From the NCBI RefSeq assembly GCF_000815105.2, contig NZ_CP010310.2, positions 5,084,001 through 5,148,000 of the forward strand: a stretch of 64,000 bases of DNA, given 5' to 3'. The stretch is from Pandoraea pulmonicola. Lineage in GTDB: Bacteria; Pseudomonadota; Gammaproteobacteria; Burkholderiales; Burkholderiaceae. Both the position numbers and the translations under genes were made by a program. Below, one piece after another: positions 49,006 to 63,413 of the stretch; the first letter of the stretch is position 1; every line of letters starts with the position of its first letter. A model generated the notes under the pieces. That model saw only the letters and a program-made list of their open reading frames with translations, searched no databases and had not been told where the DNA came from.

Positions 49006-50274
49006 TTACTTGCGAACTTCGCCGTGTCCGAACACGACGTACTTCAGGCTCGTGAGGCCTTCGAGCCCCACCGGGCCGCGAGCATGCAGCTTGTCGTTCG
49101 AGATGCCGATCTCGGCGCCCAGACCGAACTCGAAACCATCGGCAAAGCGCGTGCTCGCGTTGATCATCACGCTGGCCGAATCGACTTCGCGCAGGAATTG
49201 CATCGCAGCGCTGTAGTCCTCGCTGACGATGGCATCGGTGTGATGCGAACCATAGCGATTGATGTGTTCGATGGCCGCGGCCAGACCGTCGACGATTCTG
49301 ATCGCCAGCACCGGCGCCAGATATTCGGTCGACCAGTCGCCTTCCGTTGCGGCCACGACGCCGGTCACGCCGGCCTCGGCCAGCACCGCTACCGTGCGCT
49401 CACAACCGCGCAACTCGACCTGTTTGCCCTGGAACATGCGCGCAATGGCAGGCAACTGACCGACGGCCTGCTGGTCGACGAGCAGTGTCTCCATCGTGTT
49501 GCAGGTGCCGTAGCGATGCGTCTTGGCGTTCTCGCAGATCGCCAGCGCCTTCGCCGGGTCGGCACGACCGTCGACGTAAACATGGCAGATGCCGTCGAGA
49601 TGCTTGATCATCGGCACGCGGGCGTCCTGCATCAGACGCGCAATCAGACTCTTGCCGCCGCGCGGCACGATCACGTCGACGTAGTCCGTCATCGTGATGA
49701 GTTCGCCGACCGCCGCGCGATCGGGCGTGCTTACGACCTGCACCGCATCGCCCGGCAGGTCACTGGCCGCCAGCGCTTCGGCGATGAGGGAGGCAAGCGC
49801 CGTGTTGCTTTCGATGGCTTCCGAACCGCCGCGCAGGATGGTCGCGTTGCCGGACTTCAGGCACAGCGCCGCAGCGTCGATGGTGACGTTCGGACGCGAC
49901 TCGTAGATGATGCCGATGACGCCCAGCGGCACTCGCATCTGACCCACCTGGATACCGCTCGGCCGCACACGCACATTGCCGATCTCGCCGATGGGATCGG
50001 ACAGGCCGGCGATCTGGCGCAGGCCTTCCACCATCGTGCGCAGTGCTTTGTCGGATAGCGTCAGACGGTCGATGAAAGCGGCATCCTGACCGTTGGCGCG
50101 AGCGCGCTCCAGATCGCGGCGGTTCACTTCCTGCAACTTCGCGCCGTCGCGCTCGATCGCGTCGGCAATGGCAAGCAGGGCCCGGTTCTTGGCTGCGGTG
50201 TCGGCGCGCGCCATCGCGCGCGAAGCTTCACGGGCACGCTGGCCCAGTGATTGCATGTAGGCTTTGATATCCAT
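49006..50274 (-). CDS. proA: Gamma-glutamyl phosphate reductase
   Basis: A 422-residue NADPH-dependent enzyme of proline synthesis, reducing gamma-glutamyl phosphate to the semialdehyde. It has the aldehyde-dehydrogenase-like fold with [25 protein letters not shown], and the catalytic cysteine in [12 protein letters not shown]. The ATG at 50274 gives the usual start [11 protein letters not shown]; an upstream frame to 50373 is not conserved in type. It lies 228 bases downstream of holA, with no visible terminator between. Confidence 0.97.
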   Translation of the reverse strand: MDIKAYMQSLGQRAREASRAMARADTAAKNRALLAIADAIERDGAKLQEVNRRDLERARANGQDAAFIDRLTLSDKALRTMVEGLRQIAGLSDPIGEIGNVRVRPSGIQVGQMRVPLGVIGIIYESRPNVTIDAAALCLKSGNATILRGGSEAIESNTALASLIAEALAASDLPGDAVQVVSTPDRAAVGELITMTDYVDVIVPRGGKSLIARLMQDARVPMIKHLDGICHVYVDGRADPAKALAICENAKTHRYGTCNTMETLLVDQQAVGQLPAIARMFQGKQVELRGCERTVAVLAEAGVTGVVAATEGDWSTEYLAPVLAIRIVDGLAAAIEHINRYGSHHTDAIVSEDYSAAMQFLREVDSASVMINASTRFADGFEFGLGAEIGISNDKLHARGPVGLEGLTSLKYVVFGHGEVRK

Positions 50275-50502
50275 ATCGTCGGTTCGGCCGTTTCTTTTCG
50301 GCGGATCGTTCGGTACGCATCCGCCCGGCGTTCGGTTGGCTGTCGATGTCGGCGCGTTTCCCGATGTTCGCAAAGACGTCGCACGAAGTCTCGCCGGTCA
50401 TGCGACAGATTGTCCTTCAATTGCGGGAGTTCTGCTGGCGCGGCTCCCGCGCCCCGGGAGGCATGGCGCCGGGTTGCCGGCGTTGGCAGGTTCGGGCGCG
50501 GT

Positions 50503-51582
50503 CTACGCGTGCACTGGGCGAGCTGCACGCTCGGAGCGCGCCATCGGCGGTCGCTCGCCCACGAGCAGCAGGCCGAGTTGCAGCATACCGTCCCATGGAT
50601 CGCCCGGCAGGCCCTCGGCACGCAGTCCCTTGACTTGCCGATCCAGCCGTGCGGCAAGTTGCAACGCCTGAGCGAGCAGGATCGGATTGACGCGATTCGC
50701 GGCCTGCTCCATCAATCGCTCACGCGGCCCCCACACGCGATACTCGCGCAGCAGCATCGCCAGCGGTTTACCGGCGGCCATCCCGCGCGTGATCTTGGCC
50801 AGCGTGCGAACTTCCTCGGTCAGCGCCCACAACACGAGCGGCGCCGCTTCGCCCTCGCCGCGCAGCCCGTCGAGCATCCGCACGAGACGTGCGGCATCGC
50901 CGGCCAGCACCGCTTCGCTGAGCTTGAAGACGTCGTAACGCGCCACGTTGAGCACGGCATCCTGCACCTGGTCGAACGTGAGAACGCCCTCCGGATACAA
51001 CAGTCCGAGCTTCTGAATTTCCTGATGCGCCGCGAGCAGGTTGCCTTCCACGCGATCGGCGATGAACTGCAACACGCGGCGGCCCGGTTCGCCTGCCTCG
51101 ATGCGTTGTCCCTGTGCGGCGAGACGTTGTGCGACCCAGTCGGGCAGACGGTTGCGATCGACCGGGTCGACCTTGACGGTGACGCCCGCGCGGTCGAGCG
51201 CCGCGAACCATTCGGACTTGGTCGCCGTGGCGTCGAGGCGCGGCAGCGTGACGATGGTCAGCACGTCGCCGCTGGCGGCGTCGGCATGCGCCTTGAGCGC
51301 CGCCCCGCCATCCTTGCCGGGCTTGCCGCCAGGAATACGCAATTCGATGAGCTTGCGGTCGCCGAACAGCGACATCGACTGCCCCGCGTTCGCGAGCGCG
51401 CCCCAGTCGAAGCTGCGTTCGACGCTGAGCACGTCGCGCTCGGTAAAGCCGCCCGCACGCGCCGCCGCGCGCACGCGATCCACCGCCTCCTGCACGAGCA
51501 GGCTCTCGTCGCCGTGGATCGTGTAGATCGGCGAGAGGGTCTTGGCGAGGTGCGCATCGAGCGCGTCGGGACGCAGTTGCAT
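50503..51582 (-). CDS. holA: DNA polymerase III delta subunit
   Basis: A 359-residue clamp-loader subunit that opens the beta sliding clamp. N-terminal PIYTIHGDESLLVQEAVDRVR and the C-terminal helical collar domain (FKLSEAVLAGDAARLVRMLDGLRGEGE, VNPILLAQALQLAARLDRQVKGL) match HolA. It starts 9 bases after lptE, the conserved leuS-lptE-holA order. Confidence 0.96.
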   Translation of the reverse strand: MQLRPDALDAHLAKTLSPIYTIHGDESLLVQEAVDRVRAAARAGGFTERDVLSVERSFDWGALANAGQSMSLFGDRKLIELRIPGGKPGKDGGAALKAHADAASGDVLTIVTLPRLDATATKSEWFAALDRAGVTVKVDPVDRNRLPDWVAQRLAAQGQRIEAGEPGRRVLQFIADRVEGNLLAAHQEIQKLGLLYPEGVLTFDQVQDAVLNVARYDVFKLSEAVLAGDAARLVRMLDGLRGEGEAAPLVLWALTEEVRTLAKITRGMAAGKPLAMLLREYRVWGPRERLMEQAANRVNPILLAQALQLAARLDRQVKGLRAEGLPGDPWDGMLQLGLLLVGERPPMARSERAARPVHA

Positions 51583-51591
51583 GAGCGTGCT

Positions 51592-52107
51592 TTACAGTTC
51601 CGGCTTCTTCTCCGGCATGGACTTCACGGCTTCCATGCGGCGAATGATCTGGTCGACGGCATCCTTCTGCATGTCACGGCTAAGCAACGCGGCTTCCGTG
51701 TCACGTGCGGTGGACTCGCTGTCGCTGTACGGCAGGTTGCGCGTGAGACGGATAGTGCTCGCCGGAATGATGGGCGTCCCGTCCGGCGTCACTAGCTGAA
51801 AGGTGTAGACATTGCGCATCTCGTACTCGCGCGCCTGGCCGTTCGCATCGAGACTCACCGCCGCACGTGAAGATGTGGCACTCAGAATCTCGAGACGCGC
51901 ATCCGCGTCCTTGGGCTCGGGCACGACGACCGTGCCCTTGCTGCCGTAGCGGATATAGCGCGAAATGTCGGTCACCATCTGGCCGCCGCCCGAGATATAC
52001 AGCCGCTTGAACGCGTACTCGCTCGCGCCCCGCAACTGGAAGCCGCATGCGGACAGCGCAAGCGCGCAGCCCAGCAGCGCAATCCAGCCGAAGATCCTGC
52101 GCGTCAT
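51592..52107 (-). CDS. lptE: LPS-assembly lipoprotein LptE
   Basis: A 171-residue outer-membrane lipoprotein, the plug and partner of LptD. The lipobox LSAC puts the lipidated cysteine at residue 21, followed by GFQLRGA, the conserved LptE opening. A longer in-frame start at 52134 (MISGQLG) is possible, but the one at 52107 gives a normal signal peptide. It lies 94 bases after leuS and 9 before holA. Confidence 0.93.
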   Translation of the reverse strand: MTRRIFGWIALLGCALALSACGFQLRGASEYAFKRLYISGGGQMVTDISRYIRYGSKGTVVVPEPKDADARLEILSATSSRAAVSLDANGQAREYEMRNVYTFQLVTPDGTPIIPASTIRLTRNLPYSDSESTARDTEAALLSRDMQKDAVDQIIRRMEAVKSMPEKKPEL

Positions 52108-52201
52108 ACCGACGCCTAGTTGCCCGGATATCATTTGCACGTGATGTGCCCTCTTGTCACCAACGTCACCAATTCATCGGTCGACGGCCTTCTGCGCCGC
52201 C

Positions 52202-56543
<4,342 letters not shown>

Positions 56544-56708
56544 ATCTGACTCGCTTTCAAAAAAATCGAAATTGATCCGGCACGCCCGGCGCGCCGCCAC
56601 ATCGCCCCTGTTGACGGCAGAAACCGTCCCGTTTGCCCCGGTTTGCACCCGGACAAGGCAAAAAGGCATTATTATTGGGGCTGTATTGTACTCTAGGGAC
56701 GTAGAGCG

Positions 56709-57140
56709 ATGCCTAATCCCGCCGATTTGAAAAATATCGGACTGAAAGCCACGCTTCCGCGCCTCAAGATTCTGGAGATCTTCCAGAACAGCAAGGTGCG
56801 TCATCTGACTGCTGAAGACGTTTACCGGCATCTGCTTGGGGAAAATCACGACATCGGTCTGGCCACGGTCTACCGTGTGCTGACGCAATTCGAGCAAGCC
56901 GGGCTATTGTCGCGCAGCAACTTTGAATCCGGCAAGGCCGTTTTCGAACTGAACGAAGGGCAACACCACGATCACCTCGTCTGCCTGGACTGCGGCCGTG
57001 TCGAAGAGTTCGTCGACGTCGAAATCGAGCGCCGCCAGAAACTGATCGCCAAGGAGCGCGGCTTCGTACTCCAGGAGCACTCGCTCGCCATGTATGGCAA
57101 TTGCACCAAGGATCCGTGCCCGCATCGTCAGAAAAATTAA
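56709..57140 (+). CDS. fur: Ferric uptake regulator Fur
   Basis: A 143-residue metal-sensing repressor. The winged-helix N-terminus has [14 protein letters not shown] and [15 protein letters not shown]. The metal-binding region [11 protein letters not shown] includes C92 and C95, and a second Cys pair C132/C137 completes a structural zinc site. It is divergent from bamE with a 165-base shared gap. Besides iron genes it could act on other operators, but the zinc-type operator near 16937 more likely belongs to a Zur not in this window. Confidence 0.97.
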   Translation: MPNPADLKNIGLKATLPRLKILEIFQNSKVRHLTAEDVYRHLLGENHDIGLATVYRVLTQFEQAGLLSRSNFESGKAVFELNEGQHHDHLVCLDCGRVEEFVDVEIERRQKLIAKERGFVLQEHSLAMYGNCTKDPCPHRQKN

Positions 57141-57313
57141 AAGATGTTTGCCTGGAATGTTTCCCTTTGGGGAGCCATTCCAAGACTATTCCCCACAGAT
57201 AAGCGATAGCGGAACTGAACAGTGTCCGCATCGTCTACAATGCACGCCGCAAAATGAGTATGGCGGTGTGACGATTGTCCGCTGCACGACCGTATCGAGG
57301 TTTAAGCTCTCCT

Positions 57314-58183
57314 ATGACTAGCGAAAAATCGCCTGACGCCGCACAGATGGATGCCGATGAAATTTCATTGGCGGATATCTTCGCATTTTTTCAAAAGAAT
57401 CTGAAAGTCATTGCCGCACTTGCAGTGCTCGGTGCGATCCTTGGCGTCGGGACGACGTTCGTCTTGCAGAAGCAATGGGAAGGCAAGGTAACGTTACAGG
57501 TCGGGCGCGCAGCAGGTTCACCGGTCGCGGGACCGGACGGGCCATTGATCGAATCACTGCAGCAAACGGTTGGGCGCATCCAACTGAGCGCCTTCAGGGA
57601 CAATGTCGCATCCGAGGTACTACCTCAGTTGCGCGGTAACACGGATGAACTGCGCAAGAGCGTCGTGTGGAAGGCTCTCAAGGCGCGTACGATCCAAGGC
57701 ACGGCCTACGTCGAAATCGTGGCGCGCGGAACGTCGCCGGATGAAGCACGGCAAACTCTTAACGCAGCAGCACATCTGATCCAGACCGAGCACGCTGCAA
57801 TCCTGGAACGCGCCCGCGCACTCCCCAAGCAGCAGCTCAGCGTCATTGACGCCGCCATTGAGGCAAACACCAAGGCACAGGAACAGTTGAGCAAAGCCTT
57901 GGTAAATTCAAAGAACACTGATTCCGTGATGGCATTGAGCGCACTGCAAAGCAGTCGGACGGAGCGCGCCTCGCTGAACGAGAGCCGCTTCCGCGCCGCC
58001 CAAATGCTGGCGCCGGATCAATCGTACAACACCCGAATCATCAGCGACATTCAGGTCGACGACCAGGGACCCGCATTCCCGCGGAAGTCCTTCTTTGGTG
58101 CGGGTGGTCTGATACTCGGTGTTATTCTGGGCATTCTGATCGGGCTCATTCGCAAGACACGTTCAGAACGCGTGGCAAGCTAA
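57314..58183 (+). CDS. Wzz-type polysaccharide chain-length determinant
   Basis: A 289-residue inner-membrane protein. One transmembrane helix lies at about residues 43-63 and one near the C-terminus (about 259-281), with a periplasmic coiled-coil-rich domain between, the Wzz/PCP-1 layout. The cytoplasmic head has SLADIFAFFQKNLKVI, typical of the Wzz domain. It would regulate O-antigen or exopolysaccharide length, but no polysaccharide genes are nearby. Base composition is less GC-rich than its neighbours, hinting at separate ancestry. The ATG at 57314 is preferred over an in-frame codon at 57275. Confidence 0.8.
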   Translation: MTSEKSPDAAQMDADEISLADIFAFFQKNLKVIAALAVLGAILGVGTTFVLQKQWEGKVTLQVGRAAGSPVAGPDGPLIESLQQTVGRIQLSAFRDNVASEVLPQLRGNTDELRKSVVWKALKARTIQGTAYVEIVARGTSPDEARQTLNAAAHLIQTEHAAILERARALPKQQLSVIDAAIEANTKAQEQLSKALVNSKNTDSVMALSALQSSRTERASLNESRFRAAQMLAPDQSYNTRIISDIQVDDQGPAFPRKSFFGAGGLILGVILGILIGLIRKTRSERVAS

Positions 58184-58207
58184 ATCGCGAACATTCGCCG
58201 CGCGTCA

Positions 58208-58215
58208 AAACAAAA
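58208..58215. repeat. Target-site duplication of the IS element, left copy
   Basis: AAACAAAA at 58208-58215 is repeated exactly at 59048-59055, immediately outside the two ends of the insertion sequence. Eight bases is the usual duplication length for IS1595-family elements. Confidence 0.9.
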
Positions 58216-59047
58216 GGTAATTCCTACCCAGACCGGACCAAAATGGGTTGAATTTCAAGGGTAGGAGTTGCCTGCATAAGCTTACGCAGCAAGGGTGTCA
58301 GGTCCTCATCTCGGTGGTTGAATCGGTAGCACGTTTCAGCCAAATAAAGATGGAAGAATTTGCTGGGTACGCCGCGGTACGGATAGAGCCAATTCTTGGC
58401 GTAGCTCCAGAAGCCTTCGATGCCGTTGATATGGTCCCTGCCAACTGGCTTGCCCTTCTCCTTGCGCACCACGACATGCCCGCCTCGTAACCTCAAGGTG
58501 GCATAGGCCTGCCAAGCATCGGTGTAGTACAGCGAACCCTCGCGGGTGTGAGCTTGGATCTGCTCCATGATGGCAGCTTGGTCGTGCTGGGCAATCGGCG
58601 CGGCCTTCACTTCGCCGTTGCGTTTCACAATGCCGAAGACCACCACCTTGCCCGCAGCCCCCCAGCCCCGTTTGCCGTGCCGAGCCCCGCCAAACGTGGT
58701 TTCGTCGCATTCCAGGGCTCCGGCGAACGGCTCACGCAACTGCTCCTGCTGAGCCATGCAGGCACGGACTAGCCGGTAGAAACGCTCGCGCGATTTGGCG
58801 CTGACCGACCGATCAAAACGCTGCCGATACACCGGCACTCCCAGTACAAACAACTCCAGCAAGCGCGTCTTCTCGCGACTGCTCAGACGCACCGAATCCC
58901 AAACAGAGGTCCAACTGAATCGCTTGCCGCAGGCACGGCACTTGAGCCGTCCATCGGACAGTTTGTAGGGCCTGCTCGCGGAACACTCAGGACATCGTTT
59001 CATCGTCGGACCAGGGTAACTCTGGTCCGGTTTGGGTGGGAATTACC
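58216..59047. mobile_element. IS1595-family insertion sequence, complete
   Basis: An 832-base element with 25-base terminal inverted repeats (58216-58240 and 59023-59047) that match at 23 positions and begin GGTAATTCC. It carries one intact transposase gene and is flanked by perfect 8-base direct repeats AAACAAAA. The duplications indicate a single insertion without later rearrangement at either end. The element lies between the wzz-like gene and the gap terminator. Confidence 0.93.
58224..59003 (-). CDS. IS1595-family transposase
   Basis: A 259-residue transposase. An N-terminal zinc finger (C4, C7, C22, C25) is followed by the catalytic domain with D100 (ECDETTFGG), D162 (YTDAWQAY), and N193/E196 in DHINGIEGFWSYAKNWL, the DDE/N pattern of the IS1595/ISXO2 group. 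The frame is intact, so the element could be active. Its stop codon lies inside the left inverted repeat. Confidence 0.95.
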   Translation of the reverse strand: MKRCPECSASRPYKLSDGRLKCRACGKRFSWTSVWDSVRLSSREKTRLLELFVLGVPVYRQRFDRSVSAKSRERFYRLVRACMAQQEQLREPFAGALECDETTFGGARHGKRGWGAAGKVVVFGIVKRNGEVKAAPIAQHDQAAIMEQIQAHTREGSLYYTDAWQAYATLRLRGGHVVVRKEKGKPVGRDHINGIEGFWSYAKNWLYPYRGVPSKFFHLYLAETCYRFNHRDEDLTPLLRKLMQATPTLEIQPILVRSG

Positions 59048-59055
59048 AAACAAAA
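59048..59055. repeat. Target-site duplication of the IS element, right copy
   Basis: Second copy of AAACAAAA. It merges into the A-run that begins the gap terminator hairpin, showing the element chose an A-rich site at the edge of the terminator. Confidence 0.9.
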
Positions 59056-59084
59056 AGCCGCTGTCTCACAACAGCGGCTTTTTT
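59052..59084 (-). terminator. Rho-independent terminator of gap (works on both strands)
   Basis: An eight-pair stem GCCGCTGT/ACAGCGGC (59057-59064 and 59071-59078) with loop CTCACA is flanked by an A-run (59052-59056) and a T-run (59079-59084). On the minus strand it lies about 30 bases after the gap stop. Its left flank coincides with the IS target site. Confidence 0.85.
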
Positions 59085-59114
59085 CGCATCAGCGACTGAG
59101 TGTCGCTGCGGCGC

Positions 59115-60125
59115 TTACTTGGCCGACATCAGCGCGACGGTCGTGTCGAGCATGCGGTTCGAGAAGCCCCACTCGTTGTCGTACCACGAGTTCACCTTCA
59201 CCAGACGACCCGACACCTTGGTCAGCGTGCCGTCGAAGTTCGACGACGCCGGGTTGTGGTTGAAGTCGATCGACACCAGCGGCGCCGTGTTGTACGTGGC
59301 GATGGCCTTCAGCGGACCTTCGGCGGCTTCTTTCAGGATCGCGTTGACTTCGTCCACCGTCGTATCGCGTTTGGCAACGAACGACAGGTCAACGATCGAC
59401 ACGTTGATCGTCGGAACACGGATGGCATAGCCGTCCAGCTTGCCGTTCAATTCCGGCAGCACCAGACCGACGGCCGAAGCCGCGCCCGTCTTCGTCGGGA
59501 TCATGCTCATCGTGGCCGAACGGGCGCGACGCAGGTCTTCGTGATAGACGTCAGTCAACACCTGGTCGTTCGTGTAAGCGTGAACGGTGGTCATCAGACC
59601 CGTTTCCAGACCGATCTTCTCGTGCAGCGGCTTGACGAGCGGTGCCAGGCAGTTCGTGGTGCACGAAGCGTTCGAGATGACCGTGTCGGTCGACTTGAGC
59701 ACGCCTTCGTTCACGCCGAACACGATCGTGGCGTCCACATCCTTGCCGCCCGGGGCCGAGATGATGACCTTCTTGGCGCCGCCCTTCAGGTGCGCACTGG
59801 CCTTTTCCTTCGACGTGAAGAAGCCCGTGCACTCGAGCACGACGTCCACACCCAGCTCGCCCCACGGCAGTTCCGCCGGATTGCGGTTGGCCAGCACGCG
59901 GATCTTGTCGCCGTTGACGATCATGAAATCGCCGTCGACCGACACCGTGCCCGGGAACTTGCCGTGGGCCGTGTCGTATTGCGTCAGGTGAGCGTTCGTC
60001 TGCGCATTGCCGAGATCGTTGATGGCGACGATTTCGATGTCGTGCTTCTTGCCACCTTCGTAGTGGGCACGCAGAACGTTGCGGCCGATACGGCCATAGC
60101 CGTTGATAGCGACGCGAATGGTCAT
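59115..60125 (-). CDS. gap: Glyceraldehyde-3-phosphate dehydrogenase, type I
   Basis: A 336-residue glycolytic enzyme. The N-terminal NAD-binding [14 protein letters not shown] and catalytic C155 in [12 protein letters not shown] are present. GGAG precedes the ATG at 60125; the open frame to 60161 is the tail of the intergenic region. It follows tkt by 28 bases, a common betaproteobacterial tkt-gap operon. Confidence 0.97.
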   Translation of the reverse strand: MTIRVAINGYGRIGRNVLRAHYEGGKKHDIEIVAINDLGNAQTNAHLTQYDTAHGKFPGTVSVDGDFMIVNGDKIRVLANRNPAELPWGELGVDVVLECTGFFTSKEKASAHLKGGAKKVIISAPGGKDVDATIVFGVNEGVLKSTDTVISNASCTTNCLAPLVKPLHEKIGLETGLMTTVHAYTNDQVLTDVYHEDLRRARSATMSMIPTKTGAASAVGLVLPELNGKLDGYAIRVPTINVSIVDLSFVAKRDTTVDEVNAILKEAAEGPLKAIATYNTAPLVSIDFNHNPASSNFDGTLTKVSGRLVKVNSWYDNEWGFSNRMLDTTVALMSAK

Positions 60126-60153
60126 GGGGGTTTCTCCGTAAGGTCTAACGAAA

Positions 60154-62166
60154 TCAGCCAAGCACGGACTTGACCGTCGCGACCACGTGGTCGACGGTGA
60201 AGCCGAAGTGTTTGAACAGCACGCCGGCCGGAGCCGACTCGCCGAAGGTGTCGATGCCGACCACGCGGCCTTCCAGGCCGACGTACTTGTGCCAGAACGC
60301 CGTCACACCGGCTTCGATCGCCACTCGCGGCACGCCGCGCGGCAGCACGCTCTCGCGATAAGCCTCGTCCTGGCGATCGAACACATTGGTCGACGGCATG
60401 GACACGACACGCGCCGCGATCCCCTCGGCAGCCAGAACTTCGGCGCCCTTGAGGGCCAGATCCATTTCCGAACCGGTCGCGATCAGCACAACTTGCGGTT
60501 TCGCAACGTCGCGCAGCACGTAGCCGCCTCGGCGAATGTCCGCGATCTGCGCATCGTCACGCGAGACGAACGGCAGGTTCTGGCGGCTGAGAACGAGGCT
60601 CGACGGACCGTCGTGACGCTCCACGGCTGCAACCCAGGCCGCTGCGGTTTCCGTCGTATCGCACGGACGCCATACGTCCATCTGCGGAATCAGGCGCAGG
60701 CTCGACACATGCTCGATGGACTGGTGCGTCGGGCCGTCTTCGCCCAGGCCGATCGAGTCGTGCGTGAACACGAAGATCGAGCGCAGCTTCATGAGCGCCG
60801 CCATACGCAGCGCATTTCGGCTGTAGTCGGAGAACGTCAGGAACGTACCACCGAACGGAATGTAACCGCCGTGCAGCGCAATACCATTCATGATGGCGCT
60901 CATGCCGAACTCGCGCACACCGTAGTTGATGTGGTTGCCGAACTGCACGCCCTCGGCGTTCGCTCGCACGGCCTTGCTGGCCTTCCAGTTCGTGAGGTTC
61001 GAGCCGGTCAGGTCGGCCGAACCGCCGAGGAACTCGGGCAGCACCGCGGCAAGACCTTCGATGGCGAGTTGCGACGCCTTGCGCGTGGCCACTGTCTCCG
61101 CCTTTTCGTTGGTCCTGGCGATCAGAGCCGCCGCGGCCAACTTGAAGTCGCCCGGCAGTTCACCCTTCATGCGGCGCTCGAACTCGGTGGCTTCGGTCGG
61201 GAACTGACTGCGATATGCGGCAAAACGCTCGTTCCACTGCGCTTCAGCCTGTTGACCCGCGGCCTTCGCATCCCATGCCGCGTAGACTTCGGCCGGCACT
61301 TCGAACGGGGGCAGTTTCCAGCCCAGTGCGGCGCGCGTGGCGGCGATTTCGTCGGCCCCCAGCGGCGCGCCATGCACGTCGTGACCGCCTTGCTTGTTCG
61401 GTGCGCCCTTGCCGATCAGCGTCTTGCAGCAGATGAGCGTCGGACGATCCGACGTCTTGGCCTTCGCGATGGCGGCGTCGACGGCATCGGCGTCATGGCC
61501 GTCAATGCCGCGAATCACGTTCCAGCCGTAAGCTTCGAAACGCTTCGGCGTGTCGTCGGCGAACCAGTACTCCACGTCGCCATCGATCGAAATGCCGTTG
61601 TCGTCGTAAAGTGCGATGAGCTTGTTCAGACGCAGCGTCCCCGCAAGCGAGCAGGCTTCGTGCGAGATGCCTTCCATCAGGCAACCGTCGCCGAGGAAGG
61701 CGTACGTGTAGTGATCGACGATCTTGTTGCCCGGGCGGTTGAATTCCTTGGCCAGCAACGCTTCCGCAAGCGCGAAGCCCACGGCGTTGGTGATGCCCTG
61801 GCCCAGCGGGCCGGTGGTCGTCTCGACGCCCGGCGTGATACCCACTTCGGGGTGCCCCGGTGTCTTGCTGTGCAATTGACGGAAGTGCTTGAGTTCTTCG
61901 ATCGGCAGATCGTAGCCTGTCAGATGCAGCAGCGAATAGATGAGCATCGAGCCATGGCCGTTCGACAGCACGAAGCGATCGCGATCGGGCCAATGCGGAT
62001 TGACGGGGTTGTGCTTGAGGTGACGCCCCCAGAGCGCGACCGCGATATCGGCCATGCCCATCGGCGCGCCAGGGTGACCGGAGTTGGCCTGTTGGACCGC
62101 GTCCATGGAGAGGACGCGAATGGCGGAGGCCATCAGCGCAGCCGTTGCAGGAGAGGAGTTCGTCAT
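60154..62166 (-). CDS. tkt: Transketolase
   Basis: A 670-residue thiamine-diphosphate enzyme of the pentose phosphate and Calvin pathways. It has [20 protein letters not shown], the TPP/metal motif [18 protein letters not shown], and the distal [15 protein letters not shown]. The ATG at 62166 ([12 protein letters not shown]) gives normal family length. It is the first gene of tkt-gap and diverges from the spermidine-synthase-like gene. Confidence 0.97.
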   Translation of the reverse strand: MTNSSPATAALMASAIRVLSMDAVQQANSGHPGAPMGMADIAVALWGRHLKHNPVNPHWPDRDRFVLSNGHGSMLIYSLLHLTGYDLPIEELKHFRQLHSKTPGHPEVGITPGVETTTGPLGQGITNAVGFALAEALLAKEFNRPGNKIVDHYTYAFLGDGCLMEGISHEACSLAGTLRLNKLIALYDDNGISIDGDVEYWFADDTPKRFEAYGWNVIRGIDGHDADAVDAAIAKAKTSDRPTLICCKTLIGKGAPNKQGGHDVHGAPLGADEIAATRAALGWKLPPFEVPAEVYAAWDAKAAGQQAEAQWNERFAAYRSQFPTEATEFERRMKGELPGDFKLAAAALIARTNEKAETVATRKASQLAIEGLAAVLPEFLGGSADLTGSNLTNWKASKAVRANAEGVQFGNHINYGVREFGMSAIMNGIALHGGYIPFGGTFLTFSDYSRNALRMAALMKLRSIFVFTHDSIGLGEDGPTHQSIEHVSSLRLIPQMDVWRPCDTTETAAAWVAAVERHDGPSSLVLSRQNLPFVSRDDAQIADIRRGGYVLRDVAKPQVVLIATGSEMDLALKGAEVLAAEGIAARVVSMPSTNVFDRQDEAYRESVLPRGVPRVAIEAGVTAFWHKYVGLEGRVVGIDTFGESAPAGVLFKHFGFTVDHVVATVKSVLG

Positions 62167-62363
62167 GGTGACCAGCCGGAAGAGCGGGCGTGCCCCGTTG
62201 CCGCGAGCTGCCGCGCGAAATTCAAATGCGGGAAAAGACCAAGATTTTACCAGATGCGGCACTCGCCCGTGTCGTTTGTACCGAATTTCCCCAGCCCACG
62301 GGAACGTGGAATCATGCGGAGAAGTGGCCCGTTCGCCACGAATTAGAGGAAGTTGCCTTGCCA

Positions 62364-63302
62364 ATGCCAGCCAAACGCGACGTCACTCCAAAGGATTCCG
62401 GCAACACGCCGCCGAACCCACCACGGTCTTTCAATGCCCCGCTTGGGCCAGCGGCGACCTACACGTTCAGCGGACGCACAGTGTTCGCCACGACGTCGAA
62501 TCATCAGCGGATCGAAGTCGTCGATCTGCCCGCATTCGGCCCGCTCGGCCGCGCCTACCGGCTCGACGATCGCTTCATGGCATCGCTCGCCGACGGCCAC
62601 ATCTGCCACGAACTCATGACCCATCCGTTGTTGCTCGCGCACGGCGCGGCGCAGCGCGTGCTCATCCTGGGCGGCGGCGATGGCGGCTCGGCGCGCGAAG
62701 CGCTGCGCCACCCCGGCGTGCGCGAGGTCGTGGTCGCCGAGCTCGATGCGCAGGTGCCCGCGACGATCCTGCAGTACCTGCCCGCCATGGCAGACGGTGC
62801 GTTCGACGATCCGCGCACCACCCTTGTCATCGGTGACGCTCGCCATCTGGTCGACGCCGCCCTCTCTCGCAATGAATATTTCGACGCCGTGATCTTCGAC
62901 CTGACGGAAGCCGACGGCAACGCCGCAACGCTGCACGACGCGCCGTTCTTCGCGAAGATCCGGCAATTACTCGGCCCGCGAGGCGGGCTCGCCCTGCAAC
63001 TCGGTTCGCCCTGGTTTCAGGGTGAGCAGGTGCGGCGCGTGCTCGGCGCCCTGCGCAGTGTCTTCCGGCACGTGCGACCGATTACCGCGTACGTGCCGCT
63101 GTACGGCACGCAATGGGCTCTTGCGTACGCAAGCGATGCCATCGACATCCGCGACGCCCTCGGCACCGTGCCGCCAGTGGCCGCGCCGGTCCTGCGGGAG
63201 CTGCGTCACTACGCGCCCCACAGGCACGCCGCGCTGTTCGACATCGCGCCTGAACTTGCGCCCGTGCTCGGAGAAAACGACGTTACGACGTCGGCAGGAT
63301 GA
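62364..63302 (+). CDS. Spermidine synthase-like (aminopropyltransferase family) protein
   Basis: A 312-residue protein of the spermidine/spermine synthase fold. The SAM-type motif [18 protein letters not shown] and the acidic [10 protein letters not shown] are clear. The later catalytic loop reads FDLTEADG instead of the usual DxTDPxGP, so activity as a true SpeE is uncertain; SpeE-like proteins without polyamine activity exist. AGAGGA at 62345-62350 supports translation near 62358 (TTG) or 62364 (ATG); the frame is open from 62190. It stands alone, divergent from tkt. Confidence 0.8.
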   Translation: MPAKRDVTPKDSGNTPPNPPRSFNAPLGPAATYTFSGRTVFATTSNHQRIEVVDLPAFGPLGRAYRLDDRFMASLADGHICHELMTHPLLLAHGAAQRVLILGGGDGGSAREALRHPGVREVVVAELDAQVPATILQYLPAMADGAFDDPRTTLVIGDARHLVDAALSRNEYFDAVIFDLTEADGNAATLHDAPFFAKIRQLLGPRGGLALQLGSPWFQGEQVRRVLGALRSVFRHVRPITAYVPLYGTQWALAYASDAIDIRDALGTVPPVAAPVLRELRHYAPHRHAALFDIAPELAPVLGENDVTTSAG

Positions 63303-63413
63303 CACGCAACGGATGAAGCGTTCACGCGTTCCTTGTATATTGGGGGCGAGTCATGACCGTCGACCTGCGATCGTCAACACGCTGCGGGGCGACGGACTTA
63401 ACGGAGCCGAGCC

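Noticed and set aside
50275..50502. Possible gene remnant between holA and proA
   Set aside because: No frame continues either neighbour and no motif is visible; treated as plain spacer.
57153..57182. Hairpin-like dyad (TGGAATG/CATTCCA) after fur
   Set aside because: Interrupted stem and no T-run; too weak to call as a terminator.
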